A DNA stretch of 64,000 nt, from the NCBI GenBank assembly GCA_048268105.1, contig JBLWWH010000003.1:62001-126000 (forward strand), read 5' to 3'. The stretch comes from Profundicola sp048268105 (lineage in GTDB: Bacteria > Bacteroidota > Bacteroidia > Flavobacteriales > Weeksellaceae). Both the position numbers and the translations under genes were made by a program. Below the pieces are notes generated by a model. That model saw only the letters and a list, made by a program, of their open reading frames with translations, ran no database searches and had not been told where the DNA came from. Of this stretch, positions 26,276 through 35,033 are shown piece by piece (position 1 is the first letter of the stretch; each line of letters begins with the position of its first letter).

Positions 26276-26821
26276 ATGGATAAGATAAAAGATTACAATG
26301 TATCTTTTTCGGGATTACCTCTCGGAAAACATATATTTAGGTTTGAAATCTCACAAGAGTTCTTTGATTTATTTGATTTTGATCAAGATTTTCAGGATCC
26401 TGAAGTAGCAGTAGAATTAGAGTTAGAAAAGCGTACTACGTTTTTAGAATTAAAATTTGATACCAAAGGAAGTGTAATTGTTGATTGTGACCTTACCGAC
26501 CAGGCATATACTCAACCCATAGAAGGGACAATGGATATGGTGGTAAAGTTCGGACACGAGTTTGATGATTCAGATGACGAGGTTTGGATAATACCAGAAG
26601 GAGAACACGAAATTAATGTAGCCCAATTAATATATGAAATGATATTATTGAGTATTCCGTTAAAAAGAGTGAACCCTGATTCGGATTCGGAAAAGGTGCA
26701 AGAAGCATTAGAATTATTGGACAAATATGCTCCAAAAGAATCCATTGAAGATGATACATCAGAAGATAAATCGATAGACCCAAGGTGGGATTCGTTAAAA
26801 GAATTGTTTAAGAAAAAATAA
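26276..26821 (+). CDS. DUF177/YceD-family protein
   Basis: 181 residues, acidic, without membrane segments. The Bacteroidota form of DUF177 is recognised from SFSGLPLGKHIFRFEI at the start, VDCDLT around the middle and the SIPLKRVNPD-like end of the domain. The zinc-type cysteines of some members are not present. The gene is classically linked to rpmF and assists 23S rRNA accumulation in bacteria studied. Here rpmF follows after 13 bases from the same promoter. Confidence 0.85.
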   Translation: MDKIKDYNVSFSGLPLGKHIFRFEISQEFFDLFDFDQDFQDPEVAVELELEKRTTFLELKFDTKGSVIVDCDLTDQAYTQPIEGTMDMVVKFGHEFDDSDDEVWIIPEGEHEINVAQLIYEMILLSIPLKRVNPDSDSEKVQEALELLDKYAPKESIEDDTSEDKSIDPRWDSLKELFKKK

Positions 26822-26834
26822 AAAACACAAGGAG

Positions 26835-27038
26835 ATGGCACATCCTAAACGACGTCAGTCAAGTACAAGAAGAGACAAGAGAAGAACGCACTACAAAGCT
26901 GCGACTCCAACTCTAACCACAGATCCAACAACTGGTGAAATGCATGTGAGACACAATGCACACTGGAGTGAAGGAAAACTATACTATAAAGGTAAAGTGG
27001 TTCTAGAAAAAGAAACAGAAGAATTTATCGAGGAATAA
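26835..27038 (+). CDS. rpmF: 50S ribosomal protein L32 (zinc-free form)
   Basis: 67 residues. The basic N-terminus MAHPKRRQSSTRRDKRRTHY and the GKLYYKGKVV end are typical. The four Cys of the zinc-binding L32 form are absent; the corresponding place reads TLTTDPTTGEMHVRHNAHW. An AAGGAG site lies just ahead of the ATG. The gene is cotranscribed with the DUF177 gene and ends at a terminator at 27062. Confidence 0.95.
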   Translation: MAHPKRRQSSTRRDKRRTHYKAATPTLTTDPTTGEMHVRHNAHWSEGKLYYKGKVVLEKETEEFIEE

Positions 27039-27061
27039 GAAACCTTGTTTTAAAAAATCTA

Positions 27062-27098
27062 AAAGTTGCATTCCATCCTATGGATGCGACTTTTTTTG
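27062..27098 (+). terminator. Intrinsic terminator of rpmF
   Basis: AAAGTTGCAT paired with ATGCGACTTT (one wobble, one bulge further in), followed by seven T. Confidence 0.75.
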
Positions 27099-27109
27099 TT
27101 TAAATTTAT

Positions 27110-27117
27110 TACATTTG
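27110..27117 (+). promoter_or_regulatory. -7 element of accB-accC
   Basis: TACATTTG matches the consensus and lies 19 bases before the accB ATG. The nearest upstream TTG is too close for a normal -33 element. Confidence 0.5.
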
Positions 27118-27136
27118 AAATTCTAAAGACACTTTT

Positions 27137-27619
27137 ATGAATAATAAAGAAATCCAAAATCTTATAAAATTTGTTGCAAAGTCTGGAGTAGCTGAAGTTA
27201 AGCTTAAATCGGGCGAGTTCGCTATTTCTATAAAAAATATTCCAGAACAAATTGTTTCATCTGCGCCAGCTCCAGTTGCTCAGCAACCCGTAGTAGCTCA
27301 AGCGCCTCAATCAGCGCCCGCTACAGCTACAGAAGCTAAGGTAGAAGAAGCACCAAAAGAGGCTGCAGAAGATGCAAACTACATCACCATTAAGTCTCCA
27401 ATGATTGGAACTTTCTACCGCAGACCTAGCCCAGACAAAGATTTATTTGTAAATGTAGGGGACAGTGTTCAACAAGGTGACGTTGTTTGTATTATCGAAG
27501 CTATGAAATTATTTAACGAAATAGAATCAGAAGTGTCTGGTAAAATCGTTAAAGTTTTGGTAGATGATGCAACTCCAGTAGAGTACGATCAACCATTATT
27601 CTTGGTAGATCCAGCTTAA
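27137..27619 (+). CDS. accB: Biotin carboxyl carrier protein of acetyl-CoA carboxylase
   Basis: 160 residues. A helical N-terminal part (1-40) and an Ala/Pro-rich linker (43-80) lead to the C-terminal biotinyl domain with EAMKLFNEI; the biotinylated residue is Lys124. The upstream IKSPMIGTFYRRPSP has the AccB-type thumb region, which separates it from pyruvate carboxylase carriers. It carries CO2 from AccC to the carboxyltransferase in malonyl-CoA synthesis. accC follows after 24 bases. Confidence 0.95.
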   Translation: MNNKEIQNLIKFVAKSGVAEVKLKSGEFAISIKNIPEQIVSSAPAPVAQQPVVAQAPQSAPATATEAKVEEAPKEAAEDANYITIKSPMIGTFYRRPSPDKDLFVNVGDSVQQGDVVCIIEAMKLFNEIESEVSGKIVKVLVDDATPVEYDQPLFLVDPA

Positions 27620-27643
27620 TCTATATAAATAGAAACAAACTTT

Positions 27644-29011
27644 ATGTTTAAGAAAATACTTATTGCCAATAGAGGAGAAATCGCGATGCGTATTATTCGT
27701 ACGGCAAGAGAGATGGGAATCAAAACTGTAGTAGTTCACTCAACTGCAGACAGCACTAGTTTGCCAGTACGTTTTGCAGATGAAGCCGTATGTATTGGTC
27801 CAGCAGCTTCAAAGGATTCTTATCTTAAGATTTCAAATATTATTGCCGCAGCAGAAATTACCAATGCAGACGCTATTCACCCAGGATATGGATTTTTATC
27901 TGAGAATGCTCATTTTTCTAGAACTTGCCAAAAACATGGTTTTAAGTTTATTGGAGCTTTGCCAGAGCATATCGAAAAAATGGGAGATAAAGCAAGTGCC
28001 AAAGCTACCATGATTGCAGCTGGAGTACCCGTAGTTCCGGGTTCAGAAGGAATTTTAGAATCAGCCGAGCAAGCTTTGGAATTAGCTGATGAAATGGGAT
28101 TCCCTGTTATGTTAAAAGCTACTGCCGGTGGGGGTGGTAAAGGTATGCGTGCAGTTTGGAATAGAGACGAATTAATTAGTGCATACGAATCTGCTGTTCA
28201 CGAAGCTCAATCAGCATTTGGGAATGGTGGAATGTACTTAGAGAAACTTATCCAAGAGCCTCGTCATATTGAAATTCAAATTGCAGGAGATCAATATGGA
28301 AAAGCTTGTCACTTATCTGAAAGAGATTGTTCTATCCAACGTAGACACCAGAAATTGATGGAGGAAACTCCTTCTCCTTTCATGACAGATGAGCTGCGCG
28401 AAAGAATGGGAGATGCTGCCGTTAAAGCTGCTGAATATATTGGATACGAAGGAGTAGGTACGGTGGAATTCTTAGTAGATAAGGATAGAAACTTCTACTT
28501 TATGGAGATGAATACTCGTATTCAAGTAGAACATCCTATTACTGAGCAAGTTATTGACTATGATCTAATTAGAGAGCAAATAAAACTAGCTTCTGGAGAA
28601 AAACTTTCCGGGGTTAATTATTATCCTAAAATGCATAGTATCGAGTGTAGAATTAATGCCGAAGATCCATACAATAATTTTAGACCTAGTCCAGGTAAGA
28701 TTACCAATCTGAATATTCCTGGTGGTCACGGAATACGTGTAGATACGCATATCTATTCAGGTTATCAGATTCCACCTAATTATGATTCCATGGTGGCTAA
28801 GCTGATTGTTACAGCACAAACTAGAGAAGAAGCAATCAACAAAATGCGTAGAGCATTAGATGAATTCTATATAGAGGGTGTTAAAACTACAGTTCCATTC
28901 CATCGTCAATTGATGGATGATCCTGATTTTATTGCAGGAAATTATACCACTAAATTCATGGAGTCATTTGAATTAGATGAAAGTTATGTGATCGATGAAG
29001 ATGAGGATTAA
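27644..29011 (+). CDS. accC: Biotin carboxylase subunit of acetyl-CoA carboxylase
   Basis: 455 residues, the normal length. An N-terminal preATP-grasp domain (KILIANRGEIAMRIIRTA) is followed by an ATP-grasp domain with KATAGGGGKGMRAV and the catalytic EMNTRIQVEHPITE. The C-terminal domain contains ECRINAEDPYNNF. It carboxylates the AccB biotin using ATP and bicarbonate. The carboxyltransferase genes accA and accD are not in this window. The operon ends at the terminator at 29038. Confidence 0.96.
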   Translation: MFKKILIANRGEIAMRIIRTAREMGIKTVVVHSTADSTSLPVRFADEAVCIGPAASKDSYLKISNIIAAAEITNADAIHPGYGFLSENAHFSRTCQKHGFKFIGALPEHIEKMGDKASAKATMIAAGVPVVPGSEGILESAEQALELADEMGFPVMLKATAGGGGKGMRAVWNRDELISAYESAVHEAQSAFGNGGMYLEKLIQEPRHIEIQIAGDQYGKACHLSERDCSIQRRHQKLMEETPSPFMTDELRERMGDAAVKAAEYIGYEGVGTVEFLVDKDRNFYFMEMNTRIQVEHPITEQVIDYDLIREQIKLASGEKLSGVNYYPKMHSIECRINAEDPYNNFRPSPGKITNLNIPGGHGIRVDTHIYSGYQIPPNYDSMVAKLIVTAQTREEAINKMRRALDEFYIEGVKTTVPFHRQLMDDPDFIAGNYTTKFMESFELDESYVIDEDED

Positions 29012-29037
29012 GCGTCTTTAATACTATAAATTATATC

Positions 29038-29067
29038 AAGCCATTTAGGAAACTGAATGGCTTTTTT
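29038..29067 (+). terminator. Intrinsic terminator of accB-accC
   Basis: Perfect eight-pair stem AAGCCATT/AATGGCTT with a 10-base loop and six T. Confidence 0.8.
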
Positions 29068-29134
29068 AATGCTTTAAATCTTACTGCTTTCATACAAATC
29101 CTAAAATACCAACTACATTTTAATAAGAAAGTCT

Positions 29135-29142
29135 TATTTTTG
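29135..29142 (+). promoter_or_regulatory. -7 element of nusB
   Basis: TATTTTTG, 17 bases before the nusB ATG. No clear -33 TTG. Confidence 0.5.
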
Positions 29143-29159
29143 CACCAAATAAGTTCTGA

Positions 29160-30092
29160 ATGTTAGGAAGAAGACAGCTTCGAGCAAAGGCAATGCAAGC
29201 ATTGTACGCCTATTATAGGGGAAATGAAGATATGAGATGGGTTGAGAAAAACATGGTCAATGGGATCAATGATATCCAAAAACTTTATTATGCCCTACTT
29301 ACTTTAACGCTTGCTGTTAGAGACGAAGCACAAAAGAAAATAGAAATAGGTTTATCAAAGAATTTCCCTACTGAAGAAGAAAAAAATCCGAATAGAAAAT
29401 TCGTTGAAAATCAAATTTTCAACATTCTAGAAGAGAATGAAACCCTACAAGATTTTACGAGCAAAAATCAACAACTTAATTGGGCCGTTGAGGATATATA
29501 TCCCAATAAGATTTTCAAAGAGTTTATTGAAGATCCTAAGTATTTAGCTTACTTAAATTCGGAAACATCTAGTTTTGACACAGATAAAGATATTTTGCTT
29601 TATCTATTTGCGAACTACATTGCGCCTAATGAAGATGTATTGAACTTTGTGGGAGATTTAAACTTAAGTTGGTCAGATGATTTGCACATTGCTAATACTA
29701 TGGTAATGAACACAATCAAGTCATTTAAGCCTAAAGAACATAAATTGTTCACGCTATTGCTGGATCCAGAGCATTTAGATTTCACCAAAGAACTAATCAG
29801 AGTTAGTGTTCGATACGAAGATGAGTTGAACCTTATCATCGAAGAGAAAGCTCAAAACTGGGACTTCGAACGAATCGCCCTAATAGATCGTTTGATAATT
29901 CAAATGGCTTTAGCCGAATTTTTATATTTCCCTAGCATTCCACCAAAAGTTACTTTGAACGAATATGTAGAAATGGCAAAGAACTATTCTACGCCAAAAA
30001 GTAAAACATTTGTTAACGGAATTTTAGATAAATCGTTAAAAGATCTAAAAGAAGCCGGGAAAATTAGAAAGAGTGCAAGAGGTATGATGTAA
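29160..30092 (+). CDS. nusB: Transcription antitermination factor NusB (long Bacteroidota form)
   Basis: 310 residues, about twice E. coli NusB. The N-terminus MLGRRQLRAKAMQALYAYY is the classical RRxAR-like start. A long helical insertion (about 40-190) separates it from the rest of the NusB fold, whose C-terminal part (190-305) includes RIALIDRLIIQMALAEF and PPKVTLNEYVEMAKNYSTPKSKTFVNGILDK. NusB binds boxA RNA with S10 to prevent early termination of rRNA transcripts. A DUF1573 lipoprotein gene and yajC follow on the same strand with small gaps. Confidence 0.93.
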   Translation: MLGRRQLRAKAMQALYAYYRGNEDMRWVEKNMVNGINDIQKLYYALLTLTLAVRDEAQKKIEIGLSKNFPTEEEKNPNRKFVENQIFNILEENETLQDFTSKNQQLNWAVEDIYPNKIFKEFIEDPKYLAYLNSETSSFDTDKDILLYLFANYIAPNEDVLNFVGDLNLSWSDDLHIANTMVMNTIKSFKPKEHKLFTLLLDPEHLDFTKELIRVSVRYEDELNLIIEEKAQNWDFERIALIDRLIIQMALAEFLYFPSIPPKVTLNEYVEMAKNYSTPKSKTFVNGILDKSLKDLKEAGKIRKSARGMM

Positions 30093-30127
30093 TTTATTAA
30101 CTTTGTAACTTATCATAATTCAAAAAA

Positions 30128-30694
30128 ATGAAAACAATTAAAATCACACTACTTTCGTTAGCGACTTTATTAGTTATTTCTTGTAACAAAGAATCAGCTG
30201 ATACTACAGAAGCAACTACCGATAATGTTGAAAATGCAGAAACACTAGCATCAAATGATGGTGTTGAAACTGCAACTGCTGTTTTAGATGAAACAACTGA
30301 CCCAAGTGCGGCGCCAGTTCTTTCTTTAGAGTCAGATACTTATGACTTTGGTGATGTACAAGCAAATTCAACTACAGAAAGAGTTGTTGAATTTACAAAT
30401 ACTGGTGAAGGTCCATTAATTATTAAGAGTGCAAAAGCTTCTTGTGGATGTACTGTTCCTGAGTATTCAGAAACTCCAATTGCTCCAGGTGAAAAAGGTA
30501 GCTTAAAAGTTTCTTTCAAAGCTCCTGGTAATAATGGTAAACAAACAAAAACAGTTACTTTAACTACCAATACACCAAAGAGCATTGAGACATTTAAAAT
30601 TCAAGCAAACGTTGTTGGAGGTAGCACAAGAGCACCGCAACCACAAACAATGCCACAGCCTCAACCATTACCTGCGCCTGCTTTAGGTCAGTAA
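30128..30694 (+). CDS. DUF1573 lipoprotein
   Basis: 188 residues. The lipoprotein signal MKTIKITLLSLATLLVISC has the lipidated Cys at position 19. An acidic Thr/Glu-rich linker follows, then a DUF1573 immunoglobulin-like domain: TYDFGDVQANSTTERVVEF, GPLIIKSAKASCGCTVPEY and a final TNTPKSIETFKIQANV. The ASCGCT motif is diagnostic. The C-terminus is Pro/Gln-rich. DUF1573 proteins are abundant envelope proteins in Bacteroidota of unknown role. It sits between nusB (35-base gap) and yajC (32-base gap), an order I recall in several flavobacteria. Confidence 0.88.
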   Translation: MKTIKITLLSLATLLVISCNKESADTTEATTDNVENAETLASNDGVETATAVLDETTDPSAAPVLSLESDTYDFGDVQANSTTERVVEFTNTGEGPLIIKSAKASCGCTVPEYSETPIAPGEKGSLKVSFKAPGNNGKQTKTVTLTTNTPKSIETFKIQANVVGGSTRAPQPQTMPQPQPLPAPALGQ

Positions 30695-30726
30695 ATAGAA
30701 TTTAAAATTAATTAATATACAATTAT

Positions 30727-31014
30727 ATGTTTGGAGGTGAAGGAGCGATGAGCTTTGTGTTTATAGGTTTGATGTTCGTAATCATGTATTTTTTTATGAT
30801 TCGTCCACAAATGCAACGTCAGAAAAAAGAAAAAGCATTTCAAGATGCAATGAAAGTTGGAGAAAGAGTCGTTACTACTTCTGGAATCCATGGTAAAGTT
30901 ACCGAGGTTACAGATGATGTAGTTACCGTAGAAACAAATGCGGGTAAAATTAGATTCGAGAAAACTGCTATCTCTCAAGAATTGACTGCTGCTAGATATG
31001 GCAAAGCTGAGTAA
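30727..31014 (+). CDS. yajC: Preprotein translocase subunit YajC
   Basis: 95 residues. One transmembrane helix with the family signature FMIRPQMQRQKKEKAF is followed by the cytoplasmic domain GERVVTTSGIHGKVTEV. YajC associates with SecDF and the Sec translocon. The gene closes the nusB-DUF1573-yajC group at the terminator at 31037. Confidence 0.93.
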   Translation: MFGGEGAMSFVFIGLMFVIMYFFMIRPQMQRQKKEKAFQDAMKVGERVVTTSGIHGKVTEVTDDVVTVETNAGKIRFEKTAISQELTAARYGKAE

Positions 31015-31036
31015 GTAAAAGCTCCCTGAAAATACA

Positions 31037-31063
31037 AAATCCCGAATTATTCGGGATTTTTTC
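31037..31063. terminator. Strong bidirectional terminator between yajC and purE
   Basis: Perfect ten-pair stem AAATCCCGAA with its complement around a three-base loop, then six T. It lies between convergent genes. Confidence 0.85.
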
Positions 31064-31088
31064 GTTTTAAATATTTTGGAACCTTAAC

Positions 31089-31610
31089 CTAATGATCATA
31101 AGCATTGGGATGATGTAGCCTAACATCTGCAATATCTTCCTCAACCTTCTCTGTCAAGTCCTGAATATACTCTTGCATACGCTCTTGAATGGTTTCATCA
31201 AAACTGGCAATGATTCTTCCCGCTAGCAATCCAGCATTTTTAGCGCCATCTAAAGCAACAGTAGCCACAGGAATTCCGCCCGGCATTTGTAATATGCTCA
31301 ACACACTATCCCAACCATCTATAGAATTCCTAGAATGAATAGGAACGCCAATCACAGGCAAAGTCGTCATTGAGGCTATCATTCCAGGTAAGTGAGCAGC
31401 GCCCCCAGCGCCGGCAATGATTACTTTTATTCCTCTTGATTGTGCTTTCTTGGCAAAGTCAAACATTCTATCGGGTGTTCTATGAGCCGATACCAATGTT
31501 AGCTCATAGGGAATACCTAATCTTTGAAGTATATCTTCAGCTTCTTTCATAATAGGTAAATCGCTCTTGCTCCCCATTACAATGCTTACTTGTGGATTTT
31601 CGATGTGCAT
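31089..31610 (-). CDS. purE: N5-carboxyaminoimidazole ribonucleotide mutase
   Basis: 173 residues. The class I PurE motifs are clear: VSIVMGSKSDLPIM, ELTLVSAHRTPDRM with the catalytic His, IIAGAGGAAHLPGM and the IQMPGGIPVATV-like loop. It moves the carboxyl group of N5-CAIR to carbon 4 in purine synthesis; purK would be needed for the previous step but is not in the window. It is divergent from ychF. Confidence 0.96.
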   Translation of the reverse strand: MHIENPQVSIVMGSKSDLPIMKEAEDILQRLGIPYELTLVSAHRTPDRMFDFAKKAQSRGIKVIIAGAGGAAHLPGMIASMTTLPVIGVPIHSRNSIDGWDSVLSILQMPGGIPVATVALDGAKNAGLLAGRIIASFDETIQERMQEYIQDLTEKVEEDIADVRLHHPNAYDH

Positions 31611-31689
31611 AATATTCTAATTTGAACCCTAAATTACGAAATAGAAATTTACCTAGGAACTTCTATACTCGAATGTTTGAAGAAATCAC

Positions 31690-31697
31690 TAAATTTG
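31690..31697 (+). promoter_or_regulatory. -7 element of ychF
   Basis: TAAATTTG, 20 bases before the chosen ATG; it lies inside the longer open frame and supports the shorter start. Confidence 0.5.
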
Positions 31698-31717
31698 CAA
31701 ACTCAAAAGCAGAAAAT

Positions 31718-32809
31718 ATGAAATGTGGAATTGTAGGATTACCGAATGTAGGTAAATCAACTTTATTTAATAGTTTGTCGAGTGCAAAAGCACAATCGGC
31801 TAATTACCCGTTCTGTACGATAGAACCTAACCTAGGAACTGTTCAAGTTCCAGACCCACGTTTAGAAGTATTAGAAAAATATGTTCAGCCAGAGCGCGTT
31901 CAAGCTGCTGTGGTAGAAATCGTTGATATTGCAGGACTTGTAAAAGGTGCAAGTAAAGGAGAAGGTCTAGGAAATCAATTCTTAGCCAATATCCGTGAGT
32001 GTCAGGCGGTTATTCATGTTTTGAGATGTTTTGATAATGATAATATTTCACACGTCGAGGGCAGTATCAACCCCATTCGTGATAAAGAAATTATCGATAC
32101 CGAGCTTCAATTAAAAGATTTAGATACAGTAGAAAAACGCTTTGAGAAAGTAAAGCGTGCTGCAAAAACCGGTGATAAAGCCATGCAGTTGGCAGTTGCA
32201 GTGTACGAAAAAACAATTGCACACTTAGAAGAAGGTAAAAATACGCGAGCCCTAGATTGGAGTGAATCTGAGAAAGAAGTTTTTGATGAACTTCAATTAT
32301 TAACTGCTAAGCCTGTTTTATATGTTTGTAATGTAGACGAAGCTTCTGTTAAAACAGGAAATGAGCATGTTACAGCTGTTAAAGAGGCTATCAAGGACGA
32401 AGATGCCATGGTTATTGTATTAGCTGCTCAGGTAGAGGCGGATATTATGGAGCTAGAAACTTATGAAGAGCGCCAGATGTTCTTAGATGAGTTAGGGTTA
32501 ACAGAGCCTGGTGTAAATCGTTTGATTAGAACCGCTTATGAATTATTAGATTTACAAACTTACTTTACAGCCGGTGTTAAAGAAGTTCGTGCATGGACCA
32601 TTAAAAAAGGAGATACAGCTCCACAAGCAGCGGGTGTAATTCACACAGATTTCGAAAAAGGATTTATTCGTGCGGAGGTTATACACTTCGATGATTACGA
32701 AAAATATGGCTCAGAAGCTAAAGCTAGAGAAGCAGGTAAATTAAGCGTTGAAGGAAAAGAATATGTTGTGCAAGACGGAGATGTTATGCACTTCAGATTT
32801 AATGTCTAA
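31718..32809 (+). CDS. ychF: Redox-regulated ribosome-associated ATPase YchF (Obg family)
   Basis: 363 residues from ATG 31718, equal to E. coli YchF. The Walker A is GLPNVGKST, the switch region DIAGLVKGASKGEGLGN. The nucleotide-specificity motif is NVDE instead of NKxD, which explains ATP preference in this family. The C-terminal TGS-like domain contains TYFTAGVKEVRAWTI and ends VQDGDVMHFRFNV. The frame is open for 32 more codons upstream, but those are not family-like and overlap the -7 element. A single-gene unit with its own terminator. Confidence 0.95.
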   Translation: MKCGIVGLPNVGKSTLFNSLSSAKAQSANYPFCTIEPNLGTVQVPDPRLEVLEKYVQPERVQAAVVEIVDIAGLVKGASKGEGLGNQFLANIRECQAVIHVLRCFDNDNISHVEGSINPIRDKEIIDTELQLKDLDTVEKRFEKVKRAAKTGDKAMQLAVAVYEKTIAHLEEGKNTRALDWSESEKEVFDELQLLTAKPVLYVCNVDEASVKTGNEHVTAVKEAIKDEDAMVIVLAAQVEADIMELETYEERQMFLDELGLTEPGVNRLIRTAYELLDLQTYFTAGVKEVRAWTIKKGDTAPQAAGVIHTDFEKGFIRAEVIHFDDYEKYGSEAKAREAGKLSVEGKEYVVQDGDVMHFRFNV

Positions 32810-32823
32810 ACGCGCTTAGGTCG

Positions 32824-32860
32824 CTACAAGAGTCAGCACAGTTAACTCATGTAGTTTTTT
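32824..32860 (+). terminator. Intrinsic terminator of ychF
   Basis: Stem CTACA-a-GAGT with ACTC-a-TGTAG, an 11-base loop and six T. Confidence 0.7.
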
Positions 32861-33158
32861 AGTATTTTCTGGATGGAGTAACTCATATAGCTTGTTGGAT
32901 TTTGAAATCTGAATATTTTGCGCTATATTATGATGTTAATTAAATTATGCTTCAATGCAGTTTAAGATTGGTCCTTAGCATCGAATTTTAATTTAATTAG
33001 AACATTAAAACTAGATTTTAATCGGTTGTAAATGTTCAAAAATCGTTAGAAAAAAGTCTCTAAAGCCCTATAAAGCAAAGAGATTATTTCGTATTATGCA
33101 TAATGGTTGTACGGGATGATTTGCATCTCTATTTAAATCCAAAATCTTTAAAGATTAA
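32861..33158. other. Intergenic stretch before parE
   Basis: About 300 bases, very AT-rich. No open frame, repeat or consensus promoter is convincing. It should contain the parE promoter and leader; I cannot place them. Confidence 0.4.
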
Positions 33159-35033
33159 ATGAGTACTCAATACACAGAAGATAATATTAAAACGCTAGAT
33201 TGGCGTGAGCATATTCGTATGCGTCCGGGGATGTACATCGGAAAACTTGGCGATGGTTCATCTCAAGACGATGGAATATACATTCTATTAAAAGAAATTT
33301 TAGACAACTCTATCGATGAGTTTGTCATGGGAAGCGGAAAGACCATAGAGGTGGTCGTTCGTGATAAAGAAGTTACGGTGCGTGACTATGGACGTGGTAT
33401 TCCATTAGGAAAAATGGTGGATGCTGTTTCAAAAATGAATACGGGTGGTAAGTATGATACCAGAGCTTTTAAGAAGTCAGTAGGATTAAACGGAGTAGGT
33501 ACCAAGGCGGTTAATGCGCTTTCTAGTTATTTTAGAGTTCAATCGATTCGAGATGGTAGAACCCGAGAGGCTGAATTCTCCAAGGGTGAACTTCAAAATG
33601 AACACGACGAAAAGGATACCACCATTAGAAAAGGAACAAGGATTTCCTTCGTTCCAGATGAAAGCATTTTTAATAAATACATTTTTAGAAATGAATACAT
33701 CGCCAAGATGCTTAAAAACTATGTTTACCTAAATCCGGGTTTACGTATTTTATTCAATGGCGAAGAGTTCTATTCAGAAAATGGTTTAAAGGATTTGCTT
33801 CAAGATACCATAGAGGAGCAAACTATATATCCTATCATTCATCTGAAAGAAGATGACATAGAAATTGCTTTAACGCATAGTTCAACTTCCTATTCAGAAA
33901 CGTATTATTCATTTGTGAATGGACAGAATACAACCCAAGGTGGTACGCATCTAAGTGCTTATAAGGAAGCTATCGTAAGAACGGTGAGAGATTTTTATGG
34001 TAAAAATTTCGATTCTACAGATGTAAGAAAATCTATTATTACGGCTATTGCCATTAAAGTGATGGAGCCTGTTTTCGAGTCTCAAACCAAAACAAAGCTG
34101 GGGTCTACCGATATGGGAGGTGACTTGCCAACTGTAAGAACTTTTATCAATGATTTTGTAAAGCGAAATTTAGATAATTATTTACATAAGAATCCAGAAA
34201 CAGCTGATTTACTTTTAAAGAAAATTACGCAGTCAGAAAGAGAGCGTAAAGAACTTTCGGGAATTAGAAAATTAGCACGAGATCGAGCGAAGAAAGTTAG
34301 CCTACACAATAAGAAGCTTAAAGATTGTAAACAGCATTATAACAATCAGAAGAACCTTAGAAAATTAGAAACTACCATTTTTATTACCGAGGGTGATTCG
34401 GCGAGTGGTTCGATTACGAGTAGTAGAGATGTGGAAACTCAAGCCGTATTCAGTTTGCGTGGTAAACCCTTGAACAGTTATGGTTTAACAAAGAAAATTG
34501 TTTATGAAAACGAGGAGTTCAACTTGTTACAAGCTGCTTTGAATATTGAAGACAGTTTAGAGGATTTGAGATATAACAATGTAGTGATTGCTACCGATGC
34601 CGATGTGGATGGTATGCATATTCGTTTATTAATTATTACATTTTTTCTTCAGTTTTTCCCAGAATTAATTCGCGAGGGACATTTATATATTTTGCAGACG
34701 CCCCTCTTCAGGGTTCGTAATAAAAAGGAAACAAGATATTGCTACACAGACGAAGAGAGGGTTAGAGCGATTAGAGAGCTTGGTAAAAATCCAGAGATCA
34801 CGCGATTCAAAGGATTGGGTGAGATTTCTCCAGGAGAGTTTAAGAACTTTATCGGGAAAGATATTCGCTTAGAGCCTGTGATGATGGACAAAAATACGAC
34901 CATCAACGAGCTTCTAGAGTTTTATATGGGAAGAAATACCCCCGACAGACAAGAGTTTATTATAGAAAACTTGGTCGTAGAGAGCGACGAAGACTTAGAA
35001 GTTTTAGCAGAACCCGTTCCAATAGATGAATAA
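33159..35033 (+). CDS. parE: DNA topoisomerase IV subunit B (ATPase)
   Basis: 624 residues. GHKL ATPase motifs: EILDNSIDEF, VRDYGRGIP and GLNGVGTKAVNALS. The TOPRIM motifs are TEGDSASGS and TDADVDGMHIR, with the ending RFKGLGEISPGEFKNF. It supplies ATP-driven strand passage to ParC for decatenation. I call it ParE rather than GyrB because it stands next to a ParC-type subunit and lacks long GyrB-type insertions. It overlaps the next gene by eight bases, so that gene is in the same transcript. Confidence 0.9.
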   Translation: MSTQYTEDNIKTLDWREHIRMRPGMYIGKLGDGSSQDDGIYILLKEILDNSIDEFVMGSGKTIEVVVRDKEVTVRDYGRGIPLGKMVDAVSKMNTGGKYDTRAFKKSVGLNGVGTKAVNALSSYFRVQSIRDGRTREAEFSKGELQNEHDEKDTTIRKGTRISFVPDESIFNKYIFRNEYIAKMLKNYVYLNPGLRILFNGEEFYSENGLKDLLQDTIEEQTIYPIIHLKEDDIEIALTHSSTSYSETYYSFVNGQNTTQGGTHLSAYKEAIVRTVRDFYGKNFDSTDVRKSIITAIAIKVMEPVFESQTKTKLGSTDMGGDLPTVRTFINDFVKRNLDNYLHKNPETADLLLKKITQSERERKELSGIRKLARDRAKKVSLHNKKLKDCKQHYNNQKNLRKLETTIFITEGDSASGSITSSRDVETQAVFSLRGKPLNSYGLTKKIVYENEEFNLLQAALNIEDSLEDLRYNNVVIATDADVDGMHIRLLIITFFLQFFPELIREGHLYILQTPLFRVRNKKETRYCYTDEERVRAIRELGKNPEITRFKGLGEISPGEFKNFIGKDIRLEPVMMDKNTTINELLEFYMGRNTPDRQEFIIENLVVESDEDLEVLAEPVPIDE

